NCBI RefSeq assembly: GCF_012927305.1
Contig: NZ_JABBGH010000001.1
Span: 1,302,001-1,366,000, forward strand
From: Hymenobacter polaris
Lineage (GTDB): Bacteria > Bacteroidota > Bacteroidia > Cytophagales > Hymenobacteraceae
DNA: 64,000 nt
Direction of reading: 5' to 3'
Numbering within the stretch: position 1 is the stretch's first letter; each line of letters starts with the position of its first letter. A model generated the notes under the pieces. That model was not told the origin of the DNA. It saw only the letters and a program-made list of their open reading frames with translations, and made no database searches. Made by a program: the position numbers and the translations under genes. This document shows positions 46,255 to 54,854 of this stretch, in pieces.

Positions 46255-47676
46255 ATGGATACCTACCAGGACCTCATTACCCAAACCTTCGACTTCCCGA
46301 ACGCCGACTTTCAGGTGCGCGACAACGAGCTGTTCTTCCACGACATCGACCTGATGGCGCTGGTAGAAAAGCACGGCACGCCGCTTAAACTCACTTATTT
46401 GCCCAAAATCACCTCCCAGATAGGGCGGGCGCGCAAGTGGTTTGAGAAGGGCATTGCCAAGACGGGCTACACCGGCCGCTACAGCTACGCCTACTGCACC
46501 AAGTCGTCGCACTTCCGCTTCATCCTGGAAGAGGCGCTCAAGAATGAGGTGCACCTGGAAACCAGCTCCTGGTTCGACATCAGCATCATTCGCACGCTCT
46601 ACGGCGAAGGGAAATTTGGCAAGGATAAGTACATCATTTGCAACGGGTTCAAGACCGAGGAGTACAAGCGCGACATCACGGCCCTGCTCAACGACGACTT
46701 CGTAAACTGCCTACCCATTCTGGACTCGCCGGGCGAAATCGACTACTACCTCGGGCACGTGCAGGAAGGCAAAAAGGTGAAGCTGGGTTTGCGCCTGGCC
46801 TCGGATGAGGAGCCGCGCTTCCAGTTCTACACCTCGCGCCTGGGCGTGCGCTACGCCGACGCGGTACCCCTCTACGAGCAGCAGATTAAAAACGACCCGC
46901 GCTTCGAGCTGACCATGCTGCACTACTTCATCAGCAGCGGCATCAAGGACACGTCGTATTACTGGACCGAGCTGTCGCGCTTCATCCACAAGTACTGCGA
47001 GCTGCGCAAGGTGTGCCCTACGCTCACTACCATCGACATTGGCGGCGGGCTGCCCATCCAAACCAGCATCCAGAAGGAGTACGACTACGCCTACATGGTG
47101 GCCGAGATTCTGCGCACTATCCAACGCATCTGCGCCGAGGAGGGCGTACCCGAGCCCGACATCTTCACCGAGTTCGGCATCTTCACGGTGGGCGAGAGCG
47201 GCGTTACTATCTACTCGATTCTGGATGAGAAGCTGCAGAACGACAAGGAGCTGTGGTACATGATTGACGGCTCGTTCATCACCAACCTGCCCGACACCTG
47301 GGCCCTCAACCAGCGCTTCATCATGCTGGCCCTCAACGGCTGGCAGCGCCCCTACCGCAAGATTCAGCTCGGCGGCCTTACCTGCGACTCGCAGGACTAC
47401 TACAACGCCGAGAAGCACATCTACCAGACCTTCCTACCCCAGCTGCAGCCCACCCGCAACGAGGCCCCTACCAACCAGCCGCTCTACGTGGGCTTCTTCC
47501 ACACCGGCGCCTACCAGGAAAGCCTCAGCGGCTACGGCGGCCTCAAGCACTGCCTCATTCCGGCCCCCAAACACGTCATTCTGGGCCGCGCCGCCGACGG
47601 CACGCTCACCGACGAGGTATTCGCGCCCAAGCAGGACGCGGCTAGCATGCTGAAGATTCTGGGCTACACCAGTTAG
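46255..47676 (+). CDS. speA: arginine decarboxylase, fold-III PLP enzyme
   Basis: 473 residues, the short form found in Bacteroidota. The PLP lysine is in YAYCTKSSHFR near residue 83. Other fold-III landmarks are HLETSSWFDISIIR, TLTTIDIGGGLPIQ (phosphate-binding glycine loop), PDIFTEFGIFTVGESG and the late FHTGAYQES. It converts arginine to agmatine, the first step to putrescine and spermidine, in the cytoplasm. The alternative, diaminopimelate or ornithine decarboxylase, is less likely because the active-site context follows the arginine/carboxynorspermidine decarboxylase branch. It is divergent from arginase. Confidence 0.88.
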   Translation: MDTYQDLITQTFDFPNADFQVRDNELFFHDIDLMALVEKHGTPLKLTYLPKITSQIGRARKWFEKGIAKTGYTGRYSYAYCTKSSHFRFILEEALKNEVHLETSSWFDISIIRTLYGEGKFGKDKYIICNGFKTEEYKRDITALLNDDFVNCLPILDSPGEIDYYLGHVQEGKKVKLGLRLASDEEPRFQFYTSRLGVRYADAVPLYEQQIKNDPRFELTMLHYFISSGIKDTSYYWTELSRFIHKYCELRKVCPTLTTIDIGGGLPIQTSIQKEYDYAYMVAEILRTIQRICAEEGVPEPDIFTEFGIFTVGESGVTIYSILDEKLQNDKELWYMIDGSFITNLPDTWALNQRFIMLALNGWQRPYRKIQLGGLTCDSQDYYNAEKHIYQTFLPQLQPTRNEAPTNQPLYVGFFHTGAYQESLSGYGGLKHCLIPAPKHVILGRAADGTLTDEVFAPKQDAASMLKILGYTS

Positions 47677-47811
47677 GCGAATAGCAAGATGGGCGGGTTT
47701 GGAAAGTACTATTAAAGGAATTAGGACGTTAGCAGGCTGGCAAGCCGTTTCGACCGCCGAAAAGCCCTTATATTTGGACCCAAACCACGCAACTTACCTC
47801 CCAATTATTTT

Positions 47812-47958
47812 ATGAAAAAGCTGTTTATCCTAGCCCTGGGGGCCGCTACGCTGGGCCTAGGGGCCTGCAACCGCAAAACTTGCCCCGCCTACTCGTCGGC
47901 CAAGGCTGCCCCGGTGGGTATCACGGCCAGCACGGCCACCCCGGTAGCGCAGCAGTAG
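47812..47958 (+). CDS. tiny lipoprotein
   Basis: 48 codons from an ATG at 47812 to TAG at 47956-47958. The peptide begins MKKLFILALGAATLGLGAC, an ideal lipoprotein signal with lipobox LGAC, leaving a mature peptide of about 30 residues that starts CNRKTCPAYSS. It resembles the short entericidin-like or 'YidQ-like' lipoproteins that are often missed in annotation, but I recognise no family. A rho-independent terminator follows 22 bases after the stop codon, which supports an independent transcript. The leucine codon of its signal lies in a CCTAGG word. Confidence 0.75.
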   Translation: MKKLFILALGAATLGLGACNRKTCPAYSSAKAAPVGITASTATPVAQQ

Positions 47959-47980
47959 TTCGCTCGCCCTGTTCATTCGA

Positions 47981-48017
47981 AACCGCCTGGTTTGCCTTGC
48001 GCAAGCCAGGCGGTTTT
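47981..48017 (+). terminator. rho-independent terminator
   Basis: AACCGCCTGGTTTGC pairs with GCAAGCCAGGCGGTT (a one-base bulge), followed by a T run (GGTTTTTGG). It ends the transcript of the small lipoprotein gene. Confidence 0.8.
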
Positions 48018-48079
48018 TGGTGGTAGCCCCCTACGGGGCCGGGGGTACCCTAGGGGGGTGTTGAGGCCAGCGGCGCGGC

Positions 48080-48099
48080 GGCCTGCCGATTGGCAGGCC
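48080..48099. repeat. perfect short hairpin upstream of the GH172 gene
   Basis: GGCCTGCC/GGCAGGCC around GATT, followed by TAAAAAGG. The surrounding 48019-48203 is otherwise featureless apart from a CCTAGG word near 48050. The hairpin could be a weak terminator or a leader element for the gene at 48204. Confidence 0.4.
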
Positions 48100-48203
48100 A
48101 TAAAAAGGCAGGCACGCGCGGCTACGCCCAACCTGAAAGCGCGGAACTACGTCTTTGAAAGCTAGGCCGCTTACCGTGCCGGCCCTTTTCTTCTCCCCAC
48201 CCT

Positions 48204-49370
48204 ATGCTTCGTTTCTACGCTTGGCTGGCGGGCCTCTGGCTGCTAGCCGCCCCCGCCGCCCTAGGCCAATCGGGCAAGTTCAACGGCCTGAGCACCGATT
48301 TGAGCAACCTCTACCGCCTGTCGGACGCCAAGAGCCGCTCCATCAGCCCTGAAAATCCCACCGGGGGCAAGGGCCAGGGCAGCCGCGCCACCGAGGGCAC
48401 TGGCAAAAACGCCGCCCGCGACCTGGGGCCCGGCTGGAAAATCAGCCCCAGCATCATCATCAAGCCCGGCGAAACTGCCGTGCTGGCCGACATGAGCGGG
48501 CCGGGGGCCGTGCAGCGCATTTGGATGACGCCGACCGGGCACTGGCGCTTTGAGATTTTGCGCGTGTACTGGGACGACGAGACGACGCCCTCGATTGAGG
48601 TGCCGGTGGGCGACTTTTTTGGGCAGGGCTGGGAGGAAATGTCCTACCTCAACTCGCTGCCCATCCTGAGCAGCCCCGGCCGGGCTTTTACCTCGTACTG
48701 GCAGATGCCCTTCCGCAAGCGCTGCCGCATGACGCTCACCAACATCGACGAGGAGCCCATGACCATCTATTACCAGGTGGACTACGTGCTGACCGACGTG
48801 CCGGCCGACGCGGCCTACTTCCACGCCCAGTTTCGGCGCCAAAACCCCATGACGGCTGGCGTGCCCTACGTCATTCTGGACGGCGTAAAGGGCCGGGGGC
48901 AGTACGTGGGCACCTTCCTGGCCTGGAGCCCGCACAGCAACGATTGGTGGGGCGAGGGCGAGGTGAAGTTTTACCTCGACGGCGACGGGCAGTACCCCAC
49001 CATCAACAACACCGGGCTGGAGGACTACTTCTTGGGCTCGTACAACTTTGAGAACAAGAAAACGCGCGAGTACGTGACGTTTTGCACGCCCTACGGCGGC
49101 CTCAACCAGGTGATTAAGGGCAATGGCCTCTACAACGTGCAGCAGCGCTTCGGCATGTACCGCTGGCACGTGCCCGACCCCATCCGCTTCGACAAGGACC
49201 TGCGCGTGACGGTGCAGGGCCTGGGCTGGCGCTACAACGGCCGCTACCTGCTCACCCGCGACGACGTGGCCTCGGTGGCCTACTGGTACCAGACCGAGCC
49301 GCACGCGCCCTTCCCCAAGCTGCCCAGCAAGGACGACCTGGAGGTAAGCCACTACGGCATGTATGACTAG
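48204..49370 (+). CDS. GH172 (former DUF2961) exported glycosidase-like protein
   Basis: 388 residues with a signal peptide of about 22 residues ending LGQ. The DUF2961/GH172 core is recognisable by GPGAVQRIWMTPTGHWRFEIL, IEVPVGDFFGQGWEE, YWQMPFRKRCRMTLTN, KFYLDGDGQYPTINNTGLEDYFLGSYNFE and YRWHVPDPIRFDKDLRVT. The strongly conserved Glu in GLEDYFLG is a likely catalytic residue. Characterised GH172 members act on fructofuranose or arabinofuranose bonds. The gene lies before galM, which also handles sugars, and both could be part of glycan use. No SusC/D pair is next to it. Confidence 0.85.
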   Translation: MLRFYAWLAGLWLLAAPAALGQSGKFNGLSTDLSNLYRLSDAKSRSISPENPTGGKGQGSRATEGTGKNAARDLGPGWKISPSIIIKPGETAVLADMSGPGAVQRIWMTPTGHWRFEILRVYWDDETTPSIEVPVGDFFGQGWEEMSYLNSLPILSSPGRAFTSYWQMPFRKRCRMTLTNIDEEPMTIYYQVDYVLTDVPADAAYFHAQFRRQNPMTAGVPYVILDGVKGRGQYVGTFLAWSPHSNDWWGEGEVKFYLDGDGQYPTINNTGLEDYFLGSYNFENKKTREYVTFCTPYGGLNQVIKGNGLYNVQQRFGMYRWHVPDPIRFDKDLRVTVQGLGWRYNGRYLLTRDDVASVAYWYQTEPHAPFPKLPSKDDLEVSHYGMYD

Positions 49371-49541
49371 TGACGAACTACCAGTGACGAGTGACTAACT
49401 ACCAGTGATTAAGGAGAAAATAGTGTATCCTAGCCGGAAGGGCTTGCGTTGTAGCCACGTCGCCGCTGGCAGCTAGCAGGTTGCTTGGCCAGGCAATGCC
49501 CACCAGTAGTCACTCGTCACTAGAAGTTCGTCACTATACCT

Positions 49542-50597
49542 ATGTTCCCCTTCGGCACCCTTCCCGATGGCACTGCCACCGAGCTGTTTACGCTCGAAAA
49601 CACCCTAGGCCTGCGCCTGACCGTGACCAATTACGGCGGGCACGTCACAAGCCTGCACGTGCCCGACCGCCAGGGCCAGCCCGGCGATGTAGTATTGGGC
49701 TTTGACACCCTAACCGGCTACACCAACCCGGTTTTTCTAAAGGAGAACCCCTACTTCGGGGCCCTTATCGGGCGCTATGGCAACCGCATTGCCCAGGGCC
49801 GGTTTACGCTCGACGGGCACCCCTACCAGCTGCCTATCAACGACCCGCCCAACTCGCTGCACGGCGGCACCCTAGGCTTCGACAAGCGGCTGTGGCAAGC
49901 CGTGCCCGGCACCACCGACGAGGGCCCGACGCTGGCCCTCAACTACCGGAGCGCCGATGGTGAGGAAGGCTACCCCGGTACCCTGCACGTGCAGGTGGTG
50001 TACCAGGTGCTGGCCGCCGCCAACACCGTGCGCCTCACCTACTCGGCCTACGCCGAGCAGCCCACGGTGCTCAACCTCACCAACCACACGTACTTCAACC
50101 TCAACCTGGGCCCAGGCCGCGACATTCTGGGCCACGAGCTGCTGGTGCCCGCCGACCGCTACCTGCCCGTCGATGACACTCAGATACCCACCGGCGAGCT
50201 GGCTTCGGTGTCGGGCACGCCCTTCGATTTTCGGCAACCCCACCCCCTAGGGGCACGCCTGGGCCAGGTGCCGGGCGGCTACGACCACAACCTGGTACTA
50301 GCCGAGGCCATGCGCCTAGGCCCCGCCCTAGCTGCCACCCTCTACGAGCCCACCAGCGGCCGCACCCTGGCCGTGCACACCGACCAGCCCGGCCTGCAGC
50401 TTTACACCGGCAACCAGCTGACCGGCAACCTGGTAGGCAAGCAAGGCATCGTGTACGGCCCGCACGCCGGCCTAGCCCTCGAAACCCAGCACTTCCCCGA
50501 CTCGCCCAACCACGCGGGCTTCCCCAGCACCGTGCTGCGCCCCGGCGAGCAGTTCCGCTCCGTCACGGAGTGGCGCTTTGGGGTGCGGGAGGATTAG
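49542..50597 (+). CDS. galM: aldose 1-epimerase
   Basis: 351 residues. Family landmarks occur in order: LTVTNYGGHVTSLHVPDRQG, GRYGNRIAQGRFTLDG, PNSLHGGTLGFDKRLW (His), LNLTNHTYFNLN (second catalytic-region His) and GLALETQHFPDSPNH with the catalytic Glu. The enzyme interconverts alpha and beta anomers of galactose or glucose. No signal peptide, so it is cytosolic. It follows the GH172 gene on the same strand by 171 bp and may serve the same sugar pathway. A cluster of short direct repeats (CTACCAGTGA-like, 49377-49405) lies in that gap. Confidence 0.93.
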   Translation: MFPFGTLPDGTATELFTLENTLGLRLTVTNYGGHVTSLHVPDRQGQPGDVVLGFDTLTGYTNPVFLKENPYFGALIGRYGNRIAQGRFTLDGHPYQLPINDPPNSLHGGTLGFDKRLWQAVPGTTDEGPTLALNYRSADGEEGYPGTLHVQVVYQVLAAANTVRLTYSAYAEQPTVLNLTNHTYFNLNLGPGRDILGHELLVPADRYLPVDDTQIPTGELASVSGTPFDFRQPHPLGARLGQVPGGYDHNLVLAEAMRLGPALAATLYEPTSGRTLAVHTDQPGLQLYTGNQLTGNLVGKQGIVYGPHAGLALETQHFPDSPNHAGFPSTVLRPGEQFRSVTEWRFGVRED

Positions 50598-50633
50598 AGG
50601 TAATTTTAAGCTGCTTCCTTTTGTTCTACTCTT

Positions 50634-50966
50634 ATGCTGACCCTCGAAAAACTAACTGCTGCCGCGCAGGAACTACCGGCTGAATTCTCCCTAGGGCAAC
50701 TGGTAGATAAGCTGCTGGTGCAGGACAAATCTCAGCAGCAGCTGGTGCCACCTGAATTTACGGCTGGCACAGCAACTCAGGCCCAGAGGGACCCTGAAGC
50801 CACTCGCTACACCTCGCCCGAGGCAGCTGCTTTATACGCTAAGTTTCCGGTTCCCCCATCGCTACACGCCTTGCGGGGCATCGCGGCCGGCCTTTCCCTC
50901 GCCGACCGGCAGAAGTCGGCGCAAGAATGGGAAGCCGAGCGTATTCAAGAGAAATACGGCTTATGA
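50634..50966 (+). CDS. putative antitoxin of a PIN-domain system
   Basis: 110 residues starting MLTLEKLTAAAQELPAEFSLGQLVDKLL. This helical N-terminus (sequence-specific 'LEKL...ELP..FSL..L.D.LL' pattern) is common in the small DNA-binding or adaptor partners of PIN toxins in Bacteroidota. The rest is flexible and ends QEKYGL. Its TGA overlaps the start of the next gene (ATGA), so the two are translationally coupled, as in type II toxin-antitoxin operons. The family name cannot be fixed by eye. Confidence 0.7.
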   Translation: MLTLEKLTAAAQELPAEFSLGQLVDKLLVQDKSQQQLVPPEFTAGTATQAQRDPEATRYTSPEAAALYAKFPVPPSLHALRGIAAGLSLADRQKSAQEWEAERIQEKYGL

Positions 50967-51376
50967 GACGCTTTTATCTGGATAGCAATATCGTGCTGGA
51001 TTTTGCGCTCAATCGAGTTCCGTTTGCCCAAGCAGCCGAAAGCCTGCTCGCAGCTGGTCAAAATGGCCAACTAGAGCTACTCGTTTCCGGCTTAACTTTT
51101 GTTACCGTGCACTACATACTCAGCAAGGCTATCGGCAAAGAGCCAGCGCTGCAAGCCTTAGCTGACTTGGCTGCTCAGGTAACAATAGCCACCGTGGATA
51201 GCACCATCGTTAGCCAGGCGCTGCAAGCAGGCTACCCTGATTTTGAAGATGCCGTGCAGCTTTTCGCGGCTATTGCCGCCGGGGCTGAGGCTATTGTCAC
51301 GCGCGACCCAAAGGGCTTCCAGGCCAGCCCAGTAGCCGTAATGGACCCGCTGACAGCATTAGTTTCTCTCAACTAA
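50963..51376 (+). CDS. PIN-domain toxin
   Basis: 137 residues from the ATG at 50963, four bases overlapping the antitoxin stop. The PIN nuclease acidic residues are visible: Asp7 in FYLDSNIVLDFAL, Asp in PDFEDAVQLFAA, and Asp in TRDPKGF. VapC-like toxins cut specific RNAs, and their activity is blocked by the antitoxin. The start at 50963 is preferred to an in-frame ATG at 50927 because the latter lies inside the antitoxin gene. The pair lies next to PBP1A but is unrelated to it. Confidence 0.85.
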   Translation: MRRFYLDSNIVLDFALNRVPFAQAAESLLAAGQNGQLELLVSGLTFVTVHYILSKAIGKEPALQALADLAAQVTIATVDSTIVSQALQAGYPDFEDAVQLFAAIAAGAEAIVTRDPKGFQASPVAVMDPLTALVSLN

Positions 51377-51390
51377 ACCACTAATTGACG

Positions 51391-53817
51391 CTACCGCGAG
51401 CTATCCACTTTCACCCGCACGTTCAGCTGCTCCAGCAGGGCATCGGCGGCAGTGGTGTCGGTGCTGGAGCGGCGGCGGCGCGAGGTGTACTCGGTGCTGC
51501 CGCATTGGTAGCGGCGCTTGTTGAGGTCGGCGGGGGCTTTGGGGAAGGGGCCGTAGTCGTACCCTAGGGCCTTGTCCTGGTAAATCTTCTCCATGTAGCG
51601 GCCGAAAACGGGCAGCGCCATGCGGCCACCCTCGCCCTGCTGCGAGCGGAAGAAGTGGATGCTGCGGTCCTCGCCGCCCACCCACACGCCCGAAACCAGG
51701 TCCTTAGTCAGGCCCATGTACCAGCCATCGGAGTAGTTGCTGGTGGTGCCGGTTTTGCCGCCAATCTGGTTGTCTTTGTGCCACAGCTCCGGGAAGTCCC
51801 ACAGCCCCTGCGAGGTGCCGCCGGTTTCTTCCATGCCACCGCGCAGCATGTAGGTCATCAGCCAGGCCGTTTCGGGGGTGATGGCCCGGCGCTGCACCGG
51901 GTCGAACTGCTGGATGACGTTGCCGTTGCGGTCTTCGATGCGGGCCAGCAGGCGCGGCTGCGAGCGGAAGCCGCTGTTCATAAACGTGGAGTAGGCGTCC
52001 ACCATCTCGTACACACTCACGTCGCCGGCGCTCCCTAGGCCGATGCTCGGCACCGGCAGCAAGGGGCTGGTAATGCCCACTTTATGCGCGTAGTCGGCCA
52101 CCTTGCCCCAGCCCACCTTTTCGGTTAGCTGGGCCGTTACCGAGTTCACCGAGCGGGCCATGGCCGCGCGCAGCGTCATGTTGATGCCCGTGTACTCGCG
52201 GGTCACGTTGTCGGGCTGCCACTCCATGGGCTTGCCGTTTTCGATGTAGTTGATGGTCACCCGCTGGTCGCGGATGCGGTCGCAGGGCGAGTAGCCGTTG
52301 GCCAGGGCCGTGAGGTACACGAAGGGCTTGAAGGTGGAGCCGGCCTGGCGGCGGCCCTGCTTCACGTGGTCGTACTGGAAGAAGCGGTAGTCCAGGCCGC
52401 CCACCCAGGCCTTTACAGCGCCGGTGTAGGGGTCCATGGTCATCATGCCGGCCTGCAAAAAGTGCTTATAATAGGCCAGCGAGTCGAGCGGCGAGAGCAC
52501 CAGGGTGGTATCGCGGTCCTTCTTTTTCCAGGTGAACACCTTCATCGGCCGCTTGGCGTGCAGGGCCGAGTCGAGGCGCTGGGGCTGGCCCCGGTAGCGG
52601 GCGGCCAGGCTCTTGTAGCTCTCGGTGCGTTTTATCTGGGTTTCGATAAAGTCCGGGATTTCGTGGCCCTCCTCATCCACCCAGGGGTTTTGGCCCTTGT
52701 TGCGCCAGAAGTTGTCGAACTGCTGCTGCAAGCTTTTCATGCGCCCGGCCACGGCCTCCTCGGCGTGGTCCTGCATGCGGCTGTCGATGGTGGTGTAGAT
52801 GCGCAGCCCGTCGCGGTACATGTCGTAACCGTGGGCGTCGCACCACTTGCTCACGGCCTGGCCAATGGCGCCGCGGAAGTAGGTATCGGGCCCGTCGATG
52901 TGCCGCTCCACGTGGTAGTCGAGCACGATGGGCTCGGCTTGCAGGGCCTTCACCTCGGCGGGCTTCAGGGCCCCGGCCTGGCCTAGGCGCTGCAGCACCA
53001 CGTTGCGGCGGCGGCGCGAGGCGGCCGGGTGGAAGCGCGGGTTGAAAGCCGTGGGGTTGTTGAGCACGCCAATAAGCGTAGCCGCCTGCACCGGCGTCAG
53101 GCTGTCGGGGGTAGTGCCGAAAAACGTCTTGGCCGCCACCTTGATGCCAAAAGCGTTCGAGCCGTACTCTACCGTATTGAGGTACATGCGCAGGATTTCG
53201 GGCTTGGTGTAGCGCCGCTCCAGCTCCACGGCCGTGAGCCACTCCTTGGTTTTGGCCACCACCACCCCTAGGCCCGGCACGCTGCCCAAGGCCCCGCGAC
53301 TCTCGCCCCGGCGGATTTTATACAGGTTTTTGGCCAGCTGCTGGCTGATGGTGGAGCCCCCGCGCTTGTCGCCGCGCAGCGTGAAGTACACCGTGGACAG
53401 CAGCGCCTGCGGGTCGATGCCGGCGTGCTCGTAGTAGCGGGCATCCTCGGTGGCAATCAGGGCCTTGGTGAGCCAGGGCGACATCTCGTTGAGCGGCACC
53501 GGCGAGCGGTTTTCGCGGAAGTAGCGCCCAATCTGCACCCCGTCGGCGGTGAGCACCTCCGAGGGCTGCTCCACTTTGGGGTTTTCCAGTTCCTCCAGGC
53601 CCGGCGATTTGCCGAAGAGAAACAAAAAATTGCTGCGCACCAGCGCCGGGTACAGCAGCACCACGCCCACCACCACCACAAACAGGCCCCAGGCCAGGCG
53701 CACTGCCCAGCGGGCGCCGCCACCGCGGCGGCGGCCACGGGGCGCGGCCAACGGCTTGTTGGTCAGGTCAGAATTGGGGGCGGCAGCGGAGGCAGGAACT
53801 GTATTTTCGTCAGCCAT
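51391..53817 (-). CDS. bifunctional penicillin-binding protein 1A
   Basis: 808 residues. A short cytosolic tail precedes one membrane anchor (about 38-60). The GT51 glycosyltransferase domain has IATEDARYYEHAGIDP and GGSTISQQLAKNLYK. The transpeptidase domain has the SxxK motif in GSTFKPFVYLTAL, SVN in ARSVNSVTAQL, and KTG in GGKTGTTSNYSDGWYMG. The protein polymerises and cross-links peptidoglycan in the periplasm. The C-terminal Ser/Arg-rich tail (about 770-790) is unusual but in frame. It has a promoter box 25 bases upstream and is the last gene of a minus-strand series of small membrane proteins. Confidence 0.96.
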   Translation of the reverse strand: MADENTVPASAAAPNSDLTNKPLAAPRGRRRGGGARWAVRLAWGLFVVVVGVVLLYPALVRSNFLFLFGKSPGLEELENPKVEQPSEVLTADGVQIGRYFRENRSPVPLNEMSPWLTKALIATEDARYYEHAGIDPQALLSTVYFTLRGDKRGGSTISQQLAKNLYKIRRGESRGALGSVPGLGVVVAKTKEWLTAVELERRYTKPEILRMYLNTVEYGSNAFGIKVAAKTFFGTTPDSLTPVQAATLIGVLNNPTAFNPRFHPAASRRRRNVVLQRLGQAGALKPAEVKALQAEPIVLDYHVERHIDGPDTYFRGAIGQAVSKWCDAHGYDMYRDGLRIYTTIDSRMQDHAEEAVAGRMKSLQQQFDNFWRNKGQNPWVDEEGHEIPDFIETQIKRTESYKSLAARYRGQPQRLDSALHAKRPMKVFTWKKKDRDTTLVLSPLDSLAYYKHFLQAGMMTMDPYTGAVKAWVGGLDYRFFQYDHVKQGRRQAGSTFKPFVYLTALANGYSPCDRIRDQRVTINYIENGKPMEWQPDNVTREYTGINMTLRAAMARSVNSVTAQLTEKVGWGKVADYAHKVGITSPLLPVPSIGLGSAGDVSVYEMVDAYSTFMNSGFRSQPRLLARIEDRNGNVIQQFDPVQRRAITPETAWLMTYMLRGGMEETGGTSQGLWDFPELWHKDNQIGGKTGTTSNYSDGWYMGLTKDLVSGVWVGGEDRSIHFFRSQQGEGGRMALPVFGRYMEKIYQDKALGYDYGPFPKAPADLNKRRYQCGSTEYTSRRRRSSTDTTAADALLEQLNVRVKVDSSR

Positions 53818-53842
53818 GAACGACTAGGGCGGGGGCGGTTCG

Positions 53843-53850
53843 CAAAGATA
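53843..53850 (-). promoter_or_regulatory. predicted PBP1A -7 box
   Basis: Minus-strand TATCTTTG, an exact TAnnTTTG match 25 bases before the ATG at 53817. This gives PBP1A its own promoter inside an otherwise tightly packed run of genes. Confidence 0.6.
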
Positions 53851-53866
53851 CCTGCCAGCCTTAACG

Positions 53867-54304
53867 CTAAGCGGCCCGCAGCAGTGCCCGCAGGTGGCGC
53901 CGCTCGCGCCGCTGGCCCAGGTAAATCTCGGCCAGGGCCGCCACCGTAAAGGTGAGCCCGAGGCCGTAGCTCCAAGTGAGGTAGCGCAATTGGCGGGCCG
54001 TGGGCTCGTTTACCACGCTGTGGTAGATGATAAGGCCCCACACCTCGTCGAGCAGCGTGAGCACCCACACCACGCGCGCCACCCGGCGCGGCACCTGCCC
54101 CAGCACCATGCCCCAGCGGTAGAGGTAGAGCACCAGCCCCGGCAGCACCGCCGGCACCAGCACCGGCTGCTGCACCAGCAGCGGCAACCCTAGCAGCACC
54201 ACGGTCAGGGTTTCCTTTACCAGCTGCAGCGCCGCCAGGGCCCGCCCCAGCGTAGATAGGCGCTTGACCTCGGGCAGCAGGGCGGAGTGCGAGCGGGTGG
54301 GCAT
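53867..54304 (-). CDS. small polytopic membrane protein
   Basis: 145 residues from the ATG at 54304; a much longer in-frame reading to 54823 is rejected because its upstream part runs antisense-free through the next gene in another frame. The protein has about four hydrophobic segments (TLTVVLLGLPLLV, VLVPAVLPGLVLYLY, VWVLTLLDEVWGLIIYH, YGLGLTFTVAALAEIYL) and ends with a basic tail (RRERRHLRALL). No family recognised. It is the last of a run of small membrane proteins before PBP1A. Confidence 0.7.
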   Translation of the reverse strand: MPTRSHSALLPEVKRLSTLGRALAALQLVKETLTVVLLGLPLLVQQPVLVPAVLPGLVLYLYRWGMVLGQVPRRVARVVWVLTLLDEVWGLIIYHSVVNEPTARQLRYLTWSYGLGLTFTVAALAEIYLGQRRERRHLRALLRAA

Positions 54305-54372
54305 ACCAACAACGGGGGAAGAAGTATGGGGGAAAGTATAGGAGTATACGAATAAGAGAGCTGAGCGGCCCG

Positions 54373-54762
54373 CTAGCGTTGCACCACCGCGCGGCGCGCC
54401 TGGCACCACGCCGTGAGCACGACCAGCAGCAGGCCCTTGAGCGAATCGAGCAGCAGGTTGTCGGGCCGGCCAAACGTGGCGTAGATGCCTACGCCCACGC
54501 CCAGCCACCACAGCCCCAGCACGTAGCACAGCCCCGCGTAGCCCCGCCGCCGGCGCCACACCCAGGCCAGGGCCAGCCCCGCCACCAGCGTAATGCCCAG
54601 CAGCAGCCACGCCACGATGTACGTCAGAAACGCCGTGCTGGGCCCGTAGGTAGCCCCAAATTTTTGCAGCGTGAAGGCGGGGGCGAAGAAGGCGCCGCCC
54701 GTGAGGCCCGCTTCCAGCACCACGGCCAGGGCCAGCAAAAGAAGCAGCAGGGTGCGGGGCAT
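54373..54762 (-). CDS. small polytopic membrane protein (BphX-like)
   Basis: 129 residues from the ATG at 54762. Four hydrophobic segments are present: LLLLLALAVVLEAGLTGGAFF, FLTYIVAWLLLGITLVAGLAL, AGLCYVLGLWWLGVGVGIYA, and LKGLLLVVLTAWCQA, separated by a basic WRRRRGYAG loop. The general pattern recalls small BphX/YphA-like membrane proteins, but this is a weak resemblance. It lies on the minus strand between two other small membrane proteins. Confidence 0.65.
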   Translation of the reverse strand: MPRTLLLLLLALAVVLEAGLTGGAFFAPAFTLQKFGATYGPSTAFLTYIVAWLLLGITLVAGLALAWVWRRRRGYAGLCYVLGLWWLGVGVGIYATFGRPDNLLLDSLKGLLLVVLTAWCQARRAVVQR

Positions 54763-54854
54763 GGGTGGGCAACAAGACGGGTGGCACCGCAAGTAACGAA
54801 ATAATTGCCTGACGGCTGAGCAATAACCCGTTGCCCTAGGGCTGCGCTTGCGCT

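Noticed and set aside
54305..54823. Upstream extension of the membrane protein at 53867-54304
   Set aside because: It would overlap a better membrane-protein frame (54373-54762) in another frame and has a Gly/Ala/Pro-rich, non-membrane composition.
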